Below, one piece after another: positions 62,381-64,000 of a stretch of DNA of 64,000 bases (positions within the stretch are counted from its first letter, which is position 1; each line of letters starts with the position of its first letter). Source of the stretch: Hygrophila difformis (lineage: Eukaryota; Streptophyta; Magnoliopsida; Lamiales; Acanthaceae); the NCBI GenBank assembly GCA_030278955.1, contig JAOANR010000015.1:19687073-19751072 (forward strand), given 5' to 3'. The position numbers and the translations under genes were made by a program. The notes under the pieces are model-generated. The model was not told where the DNA came from, ran no database searches, and worked only from the letters and a program-made list of their open reading frames with translations.

Positions 62381-63380
62381 GGGGACTTGACCTAGTGGTC
62401 ATGTCCCCAGTGGCGGACGCAGACCAATAGGACCACGGGGGCGAACTTTAAGTATTTTTTTTTCTCACAACATATAAAATAATAAAAATATATCATATTA
62501 AAAATTCATTCTAAATATTTTATTTTCATATTAGGGGCTACAATATTAATTGTAACCTATGAGTTGTAAAATCTTTTTATTTTTAAATTTTACAAAAATA
62601 TATGTTTTACAACATAACATACTAAACAGTCGCTAAGAAAATCATCTCCCATTGTGTTATAAAATCCATCATAATAAACTTCGATACAGAAAAAATATAT
62701 TTCAACAGTAGGACCAATACTAATAGCATAAGTCAGTAAACCAAACGGAAATAGTACTATATCAGCCTTCAGCTCAACCATTTTATTTATTTTTTTTTTT
62801 TTGTAAGACTTATTTGGAGAGCGGAAGATTTAAACAATGCTGACTACACTTCCGTTCATTACTTCTGGATAGGTAAAAAAAAAAAAAAAACTATCTATTT
62901 GCCTGTTTGTTAGAAATTCGAGTAATTTGTTATAACGTTTATTAGTTAAACTTTATATGTTGGGCCTAAATTTATTTATTTATTTTCACTTAAGATGAAA
63001 GAGTAAATGAGTCTTTTTCCTAATAATTTTTTTCCTTCTCCTTCTTCCCAATGTAAATTACAAAAGAAAAAATATATTCTACTATAGCTAAAATTCACAA
63101 CATATATAAAAAAATTAATGGCACACTTTGAGCTCGGGGGATCGAAATTACAAAAAAATATATTATATTATAGTTAAAATTTATATAATTATATAAAAAT
63201 TAATAGCAAATTTTGAACTCGGGGGGCGACGGCCCCTCCAAGCCCATGTATAGGTCCGCCAATGCATGTCCCTGACTTCCAACCTTATGGTTGGGGGTTC
63301 GATTTCCACTGGCCCCCTATCCTTCCCCTTTATTCCCCTTTATATGTATCCACACTTGTCTTAAAAAAATAATAAAAAAA
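62381..63380 (+). mobile_element. tRNA-derived SINE, interrupted by a hAT element
   Basis: Pol III A-box-like TGACCTAGTGG at 62388-62398 and B-box GGTTCGATTTC at 63296-63306. If the inserted element and one target copy are left out, the boxes are about 33 bp apart, normal for a tRNA-type promoter. The 3' end has C/T-rich text (CCCCTTTATTCCCC) and an A-rich tail at 63363-63380. Confidence 0.72.
62408..63264. mobile_element. hAT-type nonautonomous element, 857 bp
   Basis: Ends CAGTGGCGGAC and, on the minus strand, CATTGGCGGAC. The 8-bp direct repeat CATGTCCC at 62400-62407 and 63265-63272 is the target duplication size of hAT elements. Subterminal GGGGGCGA segments face each other. The only ORF (62590-62781 minus, 63 aa) has no transposase features. 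Confidence 0.85.
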
Positions 63381-63699
63381 GTGACTAAATAATTTAGTTT
63401 TTAACGATTAAATCAATTACAAATATTACAAGTGGATAAAAGTGACTTTCAACAAACTTTAGGGATAAAATTAGGATTTAGCCTTGTAAAATTATGCTTC
63501 TCCTTTAATTTTCCTTGAACATGAAATTGGAAGAAAAAATGATAAATTTAACAAAAAATACCTCTCAATCATGGACTAATTGTGGTTGAGAGATATTGGT
63601 AACAAGTATGGCTCCCCACGGAACGTGCAGAATTAATATTTTTTTTTGTATTAAATAACATTGCTCATGAATTAAATATTTATGTATTGCATAACCTCG

Positions 63700-63747
<48 letters not shown>

Positions 63748-64000
63748 TGTACTTTCCCATTTTTATAGTATCTAATTAATAAAATATTCTTTTATTATTT
63801 GAATAAATTGTCTAAGTTGATCAATAAAATTCTGTAGAAATCCTAATTTGATTTAATAATGGCATGTTCACTTTAAGCTATGTGATTGATTGATTAACTG
63901 TGATTAAATTAATCCTATCTAGTTCAATGGCATTAATTATCCCATGACTTGTGTATGCATTAAATAATAAGTGTTGCAAGGTTACGAGCCTTTTAATCTT
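63381..64000. other. AT-rich sequence, nothing recognised apart from a microsatellite
   Basis: (CT)n at about 63699-63722 runs directly into (AT)n to about 63747. No exon or element end seen. Confidence 0.55.

Overview
This is a stretch of nuclear plant DNA, most likely from a dicot. It has spliced genes with GT-AG introns, a chloroplast-targeted PsbP-like protein, a plant-specific BLISTER gene, a class XI myosin, and a dense load of plant transposons (Ty1/copia, LINE, SINE, MULE, hAT, Harbinger/Tourist and Stowaway). No species can be named from the sequence alone.

Layout. 1-5006: a very young copia element on the minus strand; its 3' LTR runs off the left edge. 5007-8428: intergenic DNA with a small MULE-type element and a Harbinger-type MITE. 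8429-13040: a decayed L1-type LINE on the minus strand, abutting a second LINE 3' fragment on the plus strand (13050-14240). 14240-18750: non-genic DNA with MITEs and an odd short-motif repeat field. 19057-32272: BLISTER (plus strand, 14 coding exons, 726 aa). Its introns hold several MITEs and a Pack-MULE that captured part of a BAHD acyltransferase gene. 32273-36420: intergenic DNA with a 981-bp Stowaway-type element carrying a small acidic ORF. 36420-41180: a MULE with long terminal inverted repeats and two convergent, damaged genes, a MULE transposase (plus) and a plant mobile domain (PMD) gene (minus). Each gene has a first intron containing GC-rich inverted-repeat hairpins. 41180-43014: unassigned. 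43015-47942: PPD5-like lumenal PsbP-domain protein (plus, 11 exons, 293 aa). 48731-60562: the 3' part of a myosin XI gene (minus, 23 exons seen, from converter to stop); the motor domain lies beyond the right edge. 60563-64000: presumed 5' intron of myosin, containing a tRNA-type SINE split by a hAT element with a clean 8-bp target duplication.

The three host genes are independent housekeeping or developmental genes. PPD5 and myosin are convergent, about 0.8 kb apart. Nearly everything else is mobile-element sequence at different stages of decay. The most unusual item is the PMD-carrying MULE with its paired intronic hairpin arrays. Exon coordinates were read by eye from splice consensus plus reading-frame continuity, so single-base errors are possible.
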